From Williamsia deligens (GTDB lineage: Bacteria > Actinomycetota > Actinomycetes > Mycobacteriales > Mycobacteriaceae): a DNA stretch of 64,000 nt. Numbering within the stretch: position 1 is the stretch's first letter; every line of letters starts with the position of its first letter. A model generated the notes under the pieces. That model was not told where the DNA came from. It did not search any database and saw only the letters and a list, made by a program, of their open reading frames with translations. Both the position numbers and the translations under genes were made by a program. The stretch is from contig NZ_JAMTCI010000001.1 in assembly GCF_024171765.1 (NCBI RefSeq), positions 2,032,796-2,096,795 on the forward strand, read 5' to 3'. Shown in pieces: positions 17,779 through 26,510 of this stretch.

Positions 17779-19590
17779 TCACTGGCCGGTCAGGGTGTTG
17801 CCGAGGGAGCTCAGGCCGTCGCGGGTGCCGCCGAGGACTCCACCGAGGGTCGGTCCCTGGTACTTGGGCACTGTCGGGAATGTGGGGAAGTCCGGGCGAC
17901 CGTCGTTCTCCGGCGGCGTGTATCCGCCCGACCCGGAGCCGGATCCACCCGACGAGGTGCCGCCACCGGACGAGGTGCCGCCGCCGGTGGAGCCGCCCGA
18001 TCCGCCGGACGAGGTCCCGCCGCCCGAGGAGGTGCCGCCGCCGGTCGAGCCGCCGGAGGAGGTGCCACCCGACCCGGAGCCGCCCGAGGAGGTGCCCCCG
18101 CCGGTCGAGCCGCCGGAGGAGGTGCCGCCCGAACCACCGGACGACGTGCCGCCGCCGGACCCGGTGGAGCCCGAACGCTGTTGGGCGCCGGTGCCGCCGG
18201 TCTGGCCGCGGTTCGCCCCGGGGGTCGCAGCCGAGGTGGCGGCGGCCGAGGACGCGCCCGCCGACGACGGTGCAGCGGACGACGGCGCCGAGGTGGTGGG
18301 CGTCGTGGTGGAGCGGGCCGGCTCGTCGCTCAGGGCCGTGCCCAACGACAGGCCGCCCGCGGTGAGCAGGGCGATCGCGACCGCCGCGCCACCGATGATC
18401 GCGAGCCGCTTGTTGCGGCCCATCGTCGTCTTCTCCACGACCGTGGTCCGCGGCGCGGCGGACACCCGCGCGGTCCGGGCTGCGGCGAGGTCGGCCGTGG
18501 CGGCGGCGGCGCTGCCGGGCATGGCGTCGAGCGATGCCGACGCGGAGGCGATCTCGGACGCGAGTACCGCCGCGCCGAACGCCGAGGTGGTGACCGGGTC
18601 GGCGTCGGCGACGACAGGGATGCGCAGAGCGCCGGAGAGGACCTCGGTGACCAGCGGAATGGCTGCGCCGCCACCGGTGAGGATCACCGACGACAGGTCG
18701 CGGAGGCTGTGTCCGCCGGCGGCCACCGTCTCGCGCAGCAACGACAGTGACGTCAGGATGGGCTCGCGCAGCAGGTCCTCGACCTCGTCACGGACCAGAC
18801 GCATGTCGGTGTGGACACCGGGCAGGTCGACGCTGACCACGGTGTCGGTGTCGGAGGACAGCGCCTCCTTTGCCCGGGAGCACCGGCCGCGGAGCTCGGC
18901 GAGCGCCGCGACGGTGGCCGGGTCGAAGGGGTCCATCGTGTCGGTCGCGTCGACGGTGTCGATGACGTGGGCGAGCAGCAGCTGGTCGAACGCGGCACCG
19001 CTGATGTCCTCGGTGTGCTGCGGCCGACCGAGGATCTGGGACGCCTCACCCGTGCGCACGAGGGTGATGTCGAGCGAGGACCCGCCGAGGTCGTAGACGG
19101 CCACCAGTCCGGTGTCGGCGCCGTCGGACCCGGTGCCGGTCACGGACCCGCCCTGCATGGCCTGTGCGGCGGCGACCGCGGCGATCGCCTCCGGGACGAC
19201 GGTGATGTCGGAGAGACCGTGGGCGTCGGCCGCGGTGCGCAGCGCGTCGACTGTGTAGGCCTGCCAGCTGTTGGGGCAGGCGACGACGACCGCGTCGGGC
19301 TGCACACCCGTCTCCTCGACGATGCCGGCGAGGGCGATCGCGTAGAGGTCCTCGCCGCTGAACTGACGGCCGTCGTCGGCCACCAGGGCGACGGGGTCGC
19401 CGACGCGTGCGGTGAAGTCGGTGAGAGCTCCCGACGCGGCGTCCGCACCCCGGGTGGCGAGCGCGGGCTCGCGGCCGGGTTCCACCTCGAGGGCGGTGCG
19501 TCGGACGAGGGCGTCGTACGTGCCCGACGGAGTCGTGCTGACGGCGACCGACGTTGTGGTCCCGACGGTGATCCCCAGAGCTGTGGGCAT
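17779..19590 (-). CDS. Membrane-anchored Hsp70-like ATPase protein with Gly/Ser-rich external tail
   Basis: The protein has 603 residues. Residues 1-345 resemble an Hsp70/actin ATPase domain: GITVGTTTS at 6 (phosphate 1), VYDLGGSSLDITLV at 165 (phosphate 2), KEALSSDT at 241 and VILTGGGAAIP at 302 (adenosine). There is no substrate-binding domain. One membrane segment follows at about 396-420 (LAIIGGAAVAIALLTAGG), then about 50 Ser/Thr/Ala residues, and about 80 residues of GGGTSSGG-type repeats (about 472-553). The last 40 residues are PDFPTFPTVPKYQGPTLGGVL and onward. The ATPase domain is predicted cytosolic and the repeats outside. It is divergent from iniB and upstream of the iniR-like gene, so a role in envelope-stress sensing or IniB handling is my inference; no function is established. 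Confidence 0.82.
   Translation of the reverse strand: MPTALGITVGTTTSVAVSTTPSGTYDALVRRTALEVEPGREPALATRGADAASGALTDFTARVGDPVALVADDGRQFSGEDLYAIALAGIVEETGVQPDAVVVACPNSWQAYTVDALRTAADAHGLSDITVVPEAIAAVAAAQAMQGGSVTGTGSDGADTGLVAVYDLGGSSLDITLVRTGEASQILGRPQHTEDISGAAFDQLLLAHVIDTVDATDTMDPFDPATVAALAELRGRCSRAKEALSSDTDTVVSVDLPGVHTDMRLVRDEVEDLLREPILTSLSLLRETVAAGGHSLRDLSSVILTGGGAAIPLVTEVLSGALRIPVVADADPVTTSAFGAAVLASEIASASASLDAMPGSAAAATADLAAARTARVSAAPRTTVVEKTTMGRNKRLAIIGGAAVAIALLTAGGLSLGTALSDEPARSTTTPTTSAPSSAAPSSAGASSAAATSAATPGANRGQTGGTGAQQRSGSTGSGGGTSSGGSGGTSSGGSTGGGTSSGGSGSGGTSSGGSTGGGTSSGGGTSSGGSGGSTGGGTSSGGGTSSGGSGSGSGGYTPPENDGRPDFPTFPTVPKYQGPTLGGVLGGTRDGLSSLGNTLTGQ
17931..18175 (-). repeat. GGGTSSGG repeat tract in the Hsp70-like protein
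   Basis: An irregular run of short units (SSGGS, TGGGTSS and SGSGG variants) is coded by near-identical 12-24-base blocks. Such DNA is prone to slippage, so copy number could vary between strains. The encoded linker is flexible and would lie outside the membrane. Confidence 0.7.
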
Positions 19591-19699
19591 GGGTGCAACT
19601 CCTCGTGCAGTGTGGCGTCGCTGGCGTTGTCGTCATCAAACACCCGTTCGTTACCCCACGTCAGCGATGTGGTGCGAATGGTGGGGCCTTCCCCCCGAC

Positions 19700-19734
19700 C
19701 CCCTAGTGGCCCCCGTCGATCCCCTAATGGCCCC
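19700..19734 (+). promoter_or_regulatory. Two direct repeats CCCCTA(G/A)TGGCCCC in the iniB upstream region
   Basis: CCCCTAGTGGCCCC (19700-19713) and CCCCTAATGGCCCC (19721-19734) differ at one base and are exactly 21 bases apart, two helical turns. They lie about 127-161 bases upstream of the iniB start, in the 270-base region between the divergent Hsp70-like and iniB genes. This phased arrangement is typical of a dimeric activator site. The IniR-like regulator is the obvious candidate, but this is inference. Confidence 0.5.
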
Positions 19735-19860
19735 ATCGGGAGGGAAGGGGGATCGTCCCCGTTCCCCGGGCGGGTCGGCGACACCTAGCGTCGGAACTCG
19801 ACACACCACGAGCGCTTCCCCCGGCGTCCGGTGTCACCCGAAGACCACCGAGGAGTCCCG

Positions 19861-22800
19861 ATGCCCACGAACGCAGTTCTCGATTTCATCCTGAACCTTC
19901 TGCGCGACGACAAGGCCGCCGCCGCATACATGTCGGATCCGCAGTGCGCGCTGGACAACGCCGGCCTGAGCAACCTGTGCCACGCGGACATCGCCGCCGC
20001 GGCACCGCTCGTCGCCGAGTCGGGTCTCTTCCCGGGTGGCTCGAGCCTCCCGTCCATCGTCAACGCCGGCGGGATCTCCGCGGCGGCCCCGATCGGTGTC
20101 GGTGGCGGCGCCGGCGGAGTCGGTGGCGTCGGTGTCGGTGGTCTCGGCGGCGTGAACGTCGGACTCGGTGGCGTCAGTGTCGGGGGCCTGAACCTCGGCG
20201 GCCTCGGGGGCATCAACGTCGGCGGTCTCGGGGGCGTCAATCTGGGTGGCCTCGGTGGCATCAACCTGGGTGGCATCGGTGGCCTCGGCGGCATCAACCT
20301 GTCAGGCATCGCGTTCCCGTCGCTGGCCCTGGGTGGCATCGGCCTGGGCATCGGCGGTCTGACGCTCGGCGGGATCGACCTGGGCAACCTGGTCGACCTC
20401 AACCTCTCCAACCTCATCGGCCTCGGCCTGGGCGACGTCGGCGTCGGCCTGGGCGACCTGGCCCTGGGTGCGCAGCTCTCCGCCGTCCTCGCAGCGGCCC
20501 TGGCCGGCGCGGTACAGCTCGGCGGCGACATCGCCCTCGGGCTCGGTGCCGCGTTCGGCGCCTTCGTCGACGCGGTCCTCGCCCTCGGTGGTGACATCGC
20601 CGCAGTGCTCGGCATCGACGGACTGCTCGACCTCGGCGCGACCGTCGCCGGCGTGTTCACCGGTGGACTCGGCCTCGCAGCGGGCCTCGGCGCACAGCTC
20701 GCCGGCACCATCAACGCGGCGGTCGACGCCGCCGGCGGCATCGGTGCGGTCATCGCCGCGAGCGGCGCGACCACGGTCGGTGCTGCACTCGGCGGCGCTC
20801 TCGGTCTCGGCGGCGCTCTCGCCGCCAACGCCGGTGCGGCCCTCGGCGTGGCGCTCGGTGGCGTGCTCGGTGCCGGTGGCGCACTCACCGCCGACCTCGC
20901 CGCAGCTCTCGCCGGCGGCGTCGGCATCGCCGGCTCGATCTCCTCGGTGCTCGGTGGCGCGCTCGGCCTCGGTGCCGATCTCGGCGCCGGCATCGTCGCC
21001 AACCTCTCGGGCGCCCTCGGCGCCGCACTCGGTGTCACCGGCGGTCTCGCCGGAACCCTCGGTGCACTGCTCGACGCCTCCGTCGTCGCCGGACTCGTCG
21101 GTGACCTCACCGCGACCCTGCAGGGCGCCCTCGGCGGCGTGCTCACGGCCGGCGGCGCACTCGCCGGTGACCTCGGACTCGCGCTCGGCGCGACGCTAGG
21201 TGCGGTCGCCGGACTCGGCGGCATCGTCGACCTGGCCGGGGCGCTCGGCGTCGGCGGCGCCCTCTCCACCGCTCTGACCGGGGCGCTCGGCCTCGGTGGC
21301 GGCGTCACCGCAGCCCTCGCCGGTGCCCTGGACGCCGCACTGTCCGCGGCCGGCGGTCTGGACCTCGCGGCGATCATCGCCGGCGGCGGCGACCTCGGGC
21401 TCGCCCTGGGCACCGCGCTCTCCGGTGTGCTGGCGGCCGGTGGTGGCGTCGCCGCGAACCTCGGTGTCGCCCTCGGCGGCGTGCTGGGTGTCGCGCTCGG
21501 TGGTGCCGCAGGTCTCGGCGGTGCGCTCGGTGCGCAGCTGTCGGGTCTGCTCGCCGGCGGTGTCGGCCTCGGTGCCGCGCTCACCTCCGTCCTCGGCGGC
21601 GCGTTGGACCTGGGCGCCGGCGCAGCCCTCCTCGGTGGTGTCACCGGTGACCTCTCGGCGCTGCTCGGCGGCTCCCTCGCCGCGGTCCTCTCCGCGGGCG
21701 GCGTCATCCCGGCGACCCTCTCGGCTGTCCTCGACTCGACCCTCTCCGCCCAGCTGGCGACCGCCCTCGGTGGCGTGCTCGCAGCCGGTGGCGTCATCGG
21801 TGCCGACCTCGGTGCCGCCCTCGGTGCGACCCTGACCGCCCTCGTCGGTGCGGGCGGGGCCCTGGGCGCGGGACTCGCGGGTGGCCTCGGCCTCGGCGGG
21901 ACCCTCGCGACCGCCCTCGGTGGTGCCCTCGGGCTCGACGGTGCGCTCGTCGGGCAGCTCGGCGCCGCACTGCAGGCCGCCATCGGCGGCGGCCTCGACC
22001 TGGGAGCCGTCCTCGCCGGTTCGGCGAACCTCTCCACCATCCTGGCCGGTGCCCTCGGTGCCGGTGGCACCGTCGCCGCCGGTCTCGGGGCAACGCTCGG
22101 GACGGCATTGGGGGCCGCCCTGAACGGTGCACTCGGTGCCCAGCTCGCCGGCCTGCTGGCCGGTGGACTGGACCTGCAGGGCGCGCTCGCGACGGTGCTC
22201 GGCGGCGCGCTGGACCTCGGCGCGGCCACCGGCCTCGCCGCGGACCTGTCCGGTGCGCTGACCGCCGCGTTCGGCGCGGGCGGCGTGCTCGGTGCCGACC
22301 TGGGAGCCCTGCTGAACGGTGGCCTCGCCGGTCAGATCTCGACCGCCCTCGGCGCGGCCCTGGCAGGCGGCGGGACGCTCGCCGCCGGCCTCGGCGCCTC
22401 GCTGGCCCCGGTGCTCGCCGTCGCGGCGGGACTGGGCGGCGGACTGGTCATCGCCCCCTCCATCACCGCGAACCTCGGTGGCACCCTCGCCACCGGCCTC
22501 GGCGCCGTCCTCGGCGTCGACGGGACCGCGATCGGCGCCCTGGGCGCCTCCCTCAACTCGCTGCTCGCCGGCAGTCTGGACCCCACGACCCTGCTGTCGG
22601 CGAGCAGCGCACTCACCACCGCCCTCTCGGGGGCACTGGCCGCGGGTGGTCCGCTGGCCGCCGGTCTCGGCGCCTCCCTGGGCACCGTCCTCGGCACCGC
22701 GCTGTCCGGCTCGCTGGGCGCGCAGCTCGGCGGCCTGCTGGCCGGCGGCGCCGACCTGTCGGGTGCGCTCACCAGCGTCCTCGGCGCCGCTGCCGGTCTC

Positions 22801-24402
22801 GGCGGCGGACTCGGACTGGCCGGCGGTCTCGGACTGGGCGGGGGGCTGGGCGTCGACGCCGGCCTGGGTGCCGTCGCCGACCTGGGCACCTCCCTCACCA
22901 CAGCTCTGGCGGCCGGTGGCCTCGGTGCCGCCGACTTCGGAGCGGCTCTGGGCGGCGCACTCGCCGGCGCGGCCGGCCTGCAGACCACCCTGGCCGCGGC
23001 CCTCGGATCGTCGCTGGCGGCCGGTGGCGACGTCGCCGGTCAGCTCGGTGCAGCCCTCGGTGGGCTCGCCACCGGCGGCCTGGACCTCGGCGGGGCCCTC
23101 GGCCTCGGCGGTGCGGTCGACCCGCTCGCCCTGGGCGGCGCGATCGCCGGCGGCCTCTCCGGTGCGCTCGGCATCGATCCCGCCCTCACCGCACAGCTCG
23201 GCGCTGCCCTCGGTGGTGCCCTGGCCCTCGACCCCGGCGCGATCGGCGGCGCCGCGGGCCTGTCCGGTGCCCTCTCCGCGGCGCTGGCGGGTGGCGGCTC
23301 CGTCGCCGGTGCCGTCGGTGCCGGCCTCGGCGCGGCGCTCGGTGGCGCCATCACCGCGAACGGTGCGACCGGCCTGATCACGCAGTTGGCCGGCGGTGCC
23401 GATCTCGGCACCGCGATCGCCGGATCGGTGACCGGTGCACTGGGTCTGAACGGTGCCCTCGGCGCTCAGATCGGGGGCGCGCTCACCGGTGCCCTCGCCG
23501 GGGCCCCGGTGCTGGGGCTGCCCGACCTGGGCGGTCTGCCGGGCGTGGGCCTGCCGAACGTGGGTCTGCCGGATCTCGGCGGGCTCCCGGGTCTGCCCGG
23601 CCTGGGTCTGCCCGACCTGCCGGCCCCGGGTCTCCCGACCGCACCCGACCTGGGTGGCGCGCTCGGCGGGCTCATCGGTGGCCTCACCCCGCCGGCGCTG
23701 CCCACGGGTCCCGACATCCTCGGCCCGATCGTCAACGGCCCGAACATCATCGGCCCGGTCCTGTCCGGCCCGGACATCATCGGCCCCGTGTTCTCGGGCC
23801 CCGACATCGTCGGCCCGGTGTTCACCGGCCCCGACATCGTCGGTCCCGTGTTCACCGGCCCCGACGTCATCGGTCCCGTGTTCACCGGTCCCGACGTCGT
23901 CGGCCCGGTCTTCAACGGCCCGAATGTGGTCGGTCCGATCTTCGACGGTCCCAACGTCGTCGGCCCGGCCGGCTCCGGCCCCGACTTCGTCGGTCCGTCC
24001 GGATCGGGCCCGCACCTGATCGGCCCGTCGGCGTCCGGCCCGCACCTGGTCGGCCCCTCCGGTTCGGGCCCCGACCTCGGTGGCTTCACCGGTTCGGGAC
24101 CGCACCTCGTCGGCCCGTCGGCGACGTCGGCCGACCCGGGTGTCGCCGCGCAGAACAGCGCCCCGCTGTCCTCGCCCGACGCGACGGGCACCCACGCCGG
24201 CACGGGCTGGTCGGGGCTCAACCCCGACAGCACGTTCGGCGGCACCGGGACCGGCACCTCGGACCTGTCCGGCGGACTGCACAACGGGTTGAGCAGCGGC
24301 CTCACGGGCGGTCTGGGCGACGTCACGGGCGGGGTCTCCGGACTCGGCCACACCGACCCGACCGTGGAGACCCACCACAACACGGACATCGGCCACGGCT
24401 GA
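19861..24402 (+). CDS. iniB: Giant IniB-like protein (IniB N-terminal domain plus long Ala/Gly/Leu repeats)
   Basis: The protein has 1513 residues from ATG 19861, which has GAGGAG five bases upstream; the in-frame start at 19831 lacks one. Residues 1-55 (AVLDFILNLLRDDKAAAAY, then DPQCALDNAGLSNLCHADI) match the IniB N-terminal domain. Residues about 78-150 are Gly-rich (VGGLGGVNVGGL-type). Residues about 205-1220 are an unbroken series of Ala/Gly/Leu units such as LGAALGGALG. A short LPDLGGLPG segment follows, then fourteen decapeptides GP(D/N/H)xxGPxxx, and a 90-residue Gly/Ser/Thr tail. M. tuberculosis IniB is only about 480 residues. No classical signal peptide or membrane helix is seen. 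It is the first gene of iniB-iniA-iniC, a locus induced by cell-wall inhibitors. The molecular role of IniB is not established. Confidence 0.88.
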   Translation: MPTNAVLDFILNLLRDDKAAAAYMSDPQCALDNAGLSNLCHADIAAAAPLVAESGLFPGGSSLPSIVNAGGISAAAPIGVGGGAGGVGGVGVGGLGGVNVGLGGVSVGGLNLGGLGGINVGGLGGVNLGGLGGINLGGIGGLGGINLSGIAFPSLALGGIGLGIGGLTLGGIDLGNLVDLNLSNLIGLGLGDVGVGLGDLALGAQLSAVLAAALAGAVQLGGDIALGLGAAFGAFVDAVLALGGDIAAVLGIDGLLDLGATVAGVFTGGLGLAAGLGAQLAGTINAAVDAAGGIGAVIAASGATTVGAALGGALGLGGALAANAGAALGVALGGVLGAGGALTADLAAALAGGVGIAGSISSVLGGALGLGADLGAGIVANLSGALGAALGVTGGLAGTLGALLDASVVAGLVGDLTATLQGALGGVLTAGGALAGDLGLALGATLGAVAGLGGIVDLAGALGVGGALSTALTGALGLGGGVTAALAGALDAALSAAGGLDLAAIIAGGGDLGLALGTALSGVLAAGGGVAANLGVALGGVLGVALGGAAGLGGALGAQLSGLLAGGVGLGAALTSVLGGALDLGAGAALLGGVTGDLSALLGGSLAAVLSAGGVIPATLSAVLDSTLSAQLATALGGVLAAGGVIGADLGAALGATLTALVGAGGALGAGLAGGLGLGGTLATALGGALGLDGALVGQLGAALQAAIGGGLDLGAVLAGSANLSTILAGALGAGGTVAAGLGATLGTALGAALNGALGAQLAGLLAGGLDLQGALATVLGGALDLGAATGLAADLSGALTAAFGAGGVLGADLGALLNGGLAGQISTALGAALAGGGTLAAGLGASLAPVLAVAAGLGGGLVIAPSITANLGGTLATGLGAVLGVDGTAIGALGASLNSLLAGSLDPTTLLSASSALTTALSGALAAGGPLAAGLGASLGTVLGTALSGSLGAQLGGLLAGGADLSGALTSVLGAAAGLGGGLGLAGGLGLGGGLGVDAGLGAVADLGTSLTTALAAGGLGAADFGAALGGALAGAAGLQTTLAAALGSSLAAGGDVAGQLGAALGGLATGGLDLGGALGLGGAVDPLALGGAIAGGLSGALGIDPALTAQLGAALGGALALDPGAIGGAAGLSGALSAALAGGGSVAGAVGAGLGAALGGAITANGATGLITQLAGGADLGTAIAGSVTGALGLNGALGAQIGGALTGALAGAPVLGLPDLGGLPGVGLPNVGLPDLGGLPGLPGLGLPDLPAPGLPTAPDLGGALGGLIGGLTPPALPTGPDILGPIVNGPNIIGPVLSGPDIIGPVFSGPDIVGPVFTGPDIVGPVFTGPDVIGPVFTGPDVVGPVFNGPNVVGPIFDGPNVVGPAGSGPDFVGPSGSGPHLIGPSASGPHLVGPSGSGPDLGGFTGSGPHLVGPSATSADPGVAAQNSAPLSSPDATGTHAGTGWSGLNPDSTFGGTGTGTSDLSGGLHNGLSSGLTGGLGDVTGGVSGLGHTDPTVETHHNTDIGHG
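20470..23515 (+). repeat. Long Ala/Gly/Leu low-complexity repeat region of iniB
   Basis: About 1000 codons encode variations on a unit of roughly 17-35 residues with cores such as GALGLGGALAA, QLSGLLAGG and DLGAALGGALG. The units alternate small residues with Leu/Val at near-regular intervals, and Asp or Gln recurs at the turn (ADLGAAL, AQLGAAL). The units are diverged rather than identical, so the array is old and maintained, not a recent slippage product. Confidence 0.8.
23707..24126 (+). repeat. Fourteen 30-base tandem repeats coding GP(D/N/H)xxGPxxx decapeptides
   Basis: Residues 1283-1422 of IniB form fourteen consecutive ten-residue units: GPDILGPIVN, GPNIIGPVLS, GPDIIGPVFS, GPDIVGPVFT (twice), GPDVIGPVFT and so on, ending in GPHLVGPSAT. 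The first units end in hydrophobic VF; the last six replace this with Ser/Gly (GPSGS). The period is exact, with no insertion. Confidence 0.95.
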
Positions 24403-24608
24403 TCTCCCGCGGACGCCACCGACGGCCCTCAACGGCCGCGGTCGGCGCCCGCCCCCACAAGCCGGTCACGACCGACAGGCGGTTGCCCCGAACTGCCGTC
24501 TCGAGGTCCTGTGACGGCATCGGCCCCGTACGCTCAGCGTGCGGGGCCGGTGTGGTCTCGGCCCCCGTCGGACGTCCCCGAACCGAGAAGGATCCCCCCC
24601 CGCCCACC

Positions 24609-26510
24609 ATGCAGCCCACGCCAGTCACACCCGGTACCCCGGCCCAGCCGTCCGCGGAAGCGCAGCTCGAGGAGCTCCTCCGCCAGATGTCGCAGGTGGC
24701 GGCCGGGCTCGACCGTGAGGACCTCGTCGCCCGGCTCGAGGGCGCACGCACGCGCATCGTCGACCCCCGGCTGCGGATCGTCGTGGTGGGACAGCTGAAA
24801 CAGGGCAAGAGCCAGTTCGTGAACTCCCTGCTCGACATGGAGGTGTGTTCCGTCGGCGACGACGAGACGACCGCCGTGCCCACGCTTGTGCAGAACGCCA
24901 CGACCGCCGCGGCTCATCTGGTCCTCGACGAGCCGGGTGCGGAACCCACGACCGTGGAGATCCCCGTCGCCGACATCCGCGGGATCACCCCGGACACGCC
25001 GCACGCGCAGGGTCGCCCGGTGATCCGACTCGAGGTGTCGGCCCCCAATCCGCTCCTCGCCGACGGACTCGTCCTCGTCGACACCCCCGGCGTCGGGGGT
25101 CACGGCAACCCGCATGCCGCGTCGACGCTGGGACTCATCCCCTCGGCCGACGCGGTCCTCATGGTGTCCGACGCGAGCCAGGAGTTCACCGAGCCCGAGG
25201 TGGCGTTCCTCAAGCAGGTCACCGCGTTGTGCCCCACCGTGGCGTGCCTGGTGTCCAAGACCGACCTGTACCCGCACTGGCGACGGATCGTCGAGGCCGA
25301 CGGTGCCCATCTCGCGCGCGAGGGCATCGACGTCCCCCTCCTGCCGATCAGCTCCCTCCTGCGCAGCCACGCACTTCGCCGCAACGACGCCGGGCTCATG
25401 GCCGAGTCGGGGTTCACGGAGCTGTACGCGTTTCTACGCGACAGGGTCGTCGCCCACGCCGAACAGACCACCCGCGCGTCCGTCGCCCTCGACCTCCGGT
25501 CTGTGTCGGAGCATCTCGCGCTGACCCTCGGCAGTGAGCTCGCGGCCCTGCGCGATCCCGAGACCGCGGCCGCCGCCCTCGACGGGCTGCGACGGGCGCA
25601 GACCGCCGCGGAGGAGATGCAGCAGCGGACGTCGCGGTGGCAGCAGACCCTCGCCGACGGCATCGCCGACCTCGCCGGCGACGTCGACCACGACCTGCGT
25701 GATCGTCTGCGCGCGGTCACCCGCGAGGCGGAGAAGGCCGTCGACGAGGGCGATCCCGGCAAGGACTGGCCGCAGCTCTCGGAATGGTTGGCCGACCAGA
25801 TCGCCTCCGCCGTCGGCGACAACTTCGTGTGGGCGCACGAGCAGGCGGCCTGGCTCGCAGGACGCGTGGCGGACCATTTCGCCGAGACCGCCAAGACACA
25901 ACTGCCCGATCTCGACATCGCCGACATCGACGGTGTCTTCGCGCCGGTCACCGAGTTGGCCGACCTCGAGTCCGGGCGCCTGGGGATCGGCCAGAAGGCG
26001 CTCATCGGGCTCCGCGGTTCCTACGGCGGCGTCCTCATGTTCGGTCTCATCACCACGCTGATGGGCCTCGCGCTCATCAACCCCATCTCCGTCGGCGCGG
26101 GCGTGCTCCTCGGATCGAAGGCCTATCGGGATGACAAGGGTGCCCGCGTCGACCAGCGACGCATGAAGGCCAAGCAGGCCATCCACGCCTTCACCGACGA
26201 CGTCAGCTTCCAGGTCGGCAAGGAGTCGCGGGACCGCCTGCGACATGTCCAGCGCGAACTGCGTGACCACTTCGTCGACGTCGCCGATCAGGCCGCCCGG
26301 TCGGTGAGCGAGTCCCTGCGCGCGGCGCAGGAGGCGGCGCAGTCGCAGACGTCGCTGCGTGCGTCACGGACGGCCGAGCTCGAGCAGCAGTTGCGCGCCG
26401 TCGCCGCGTTGCGGACCGTGTCCGACCGCCTCGAGGTGGCCGCGGGACCCACCCGTCCCGCGGTCCAGTCGGGACGCCACTCCTCCGATCAGTCACGATT
26501 GCAGGCGTGA
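24609..26510 (+). CDS. iniA: Dynamin-like GTPase IniA
   Basis: The protein has 633 residues from ATG 24609, close to the 640 of M. tuberculosis IniA; an upstream in-frame start would add 42 unconserved residues. GTPase motifs are GQLKQGKS at 61-68 (G1), DETTAVPT (G2 Thr), LVDTPGVGG near 157 (G3) and SKTD near 216 (G4). Long helical bundles follow. A hydrophobic membrane-inserting segment lies at about 473-502 (VLMFGLITTLMGLALINP), then a basic helical tail. IniA of M. smegmatis is a membrane-fission bacterial dynamin, and iniBAC expression is linked to tolerance of isoniazid and ethambutol. Its stop overlaps the iniC start. Confidence 0.95.
   Translation: MQPTPVTPGTPAQPSAEAQLEELLRQMSQVAAGLDREDLVARLEGARTRIVDPRLRIVVVGQLKQGKSQFVNSLLDMEVCSVGDDETTAVPTLVQNATTAAAHLVLDEPGAEPTTVEIPVADIRGITPDTPHAQGRPVIRLEVSAPNPLLADGLVLVDTPGVGGHGNPHAASTLGLIPSADAVLMVSDASQEFTEPEVAFLKQVTALCPTVACLVSKTDLYPHWRRIVEADGAHLAREGIDVPLLPISSLLRSHALRRNDAGLMAESGFTELYAFLRDRVVAHAEQTTRASVALDLRSVSEHLALTLGSELAALRDPETAAAALDGLRRAQTAAEEMQQRTSRWQQTLADGIADLAGDVDHDLRDRLRAVTREAEKAVDEGDPGKDWPQLSEWLADQIASAVGDNFVWAHEQAAWLAGRVADHFAETAKTQLPDLDIADIDGVFAPVTELADLESGRLGIGQKALIGLRGSYGGVLMFGLITTLMGLALINPISVGAGVLLGSKAYRDDKGARVDQRRMKAKQAIHAFTDDVSFQVGKESRDRLRHVQRELRDHFVDVADQAARSVSESLRAAQEAAQSQTSLRASRTAELEQQLRAVAALRTVSDRLEVAAGPTRPAVQSGRHSSDQSRLQA

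Noticed and set aside
23707-24126. Regular 30-base repeats as a CRISPR array
   Set aside because: The repeats are contiguous, in frame and code a decapeptide; there are no spacers or cas genes.
19785-24432. Two very long minus-strand frames (814 and 1078 codons) opposite iniB
   Set aside because: They exist because the iniB codons are extremely GC-biased and lack stop complements. Their Pro/Ala/Arg/Glu content reflects this, and no start signals are present.
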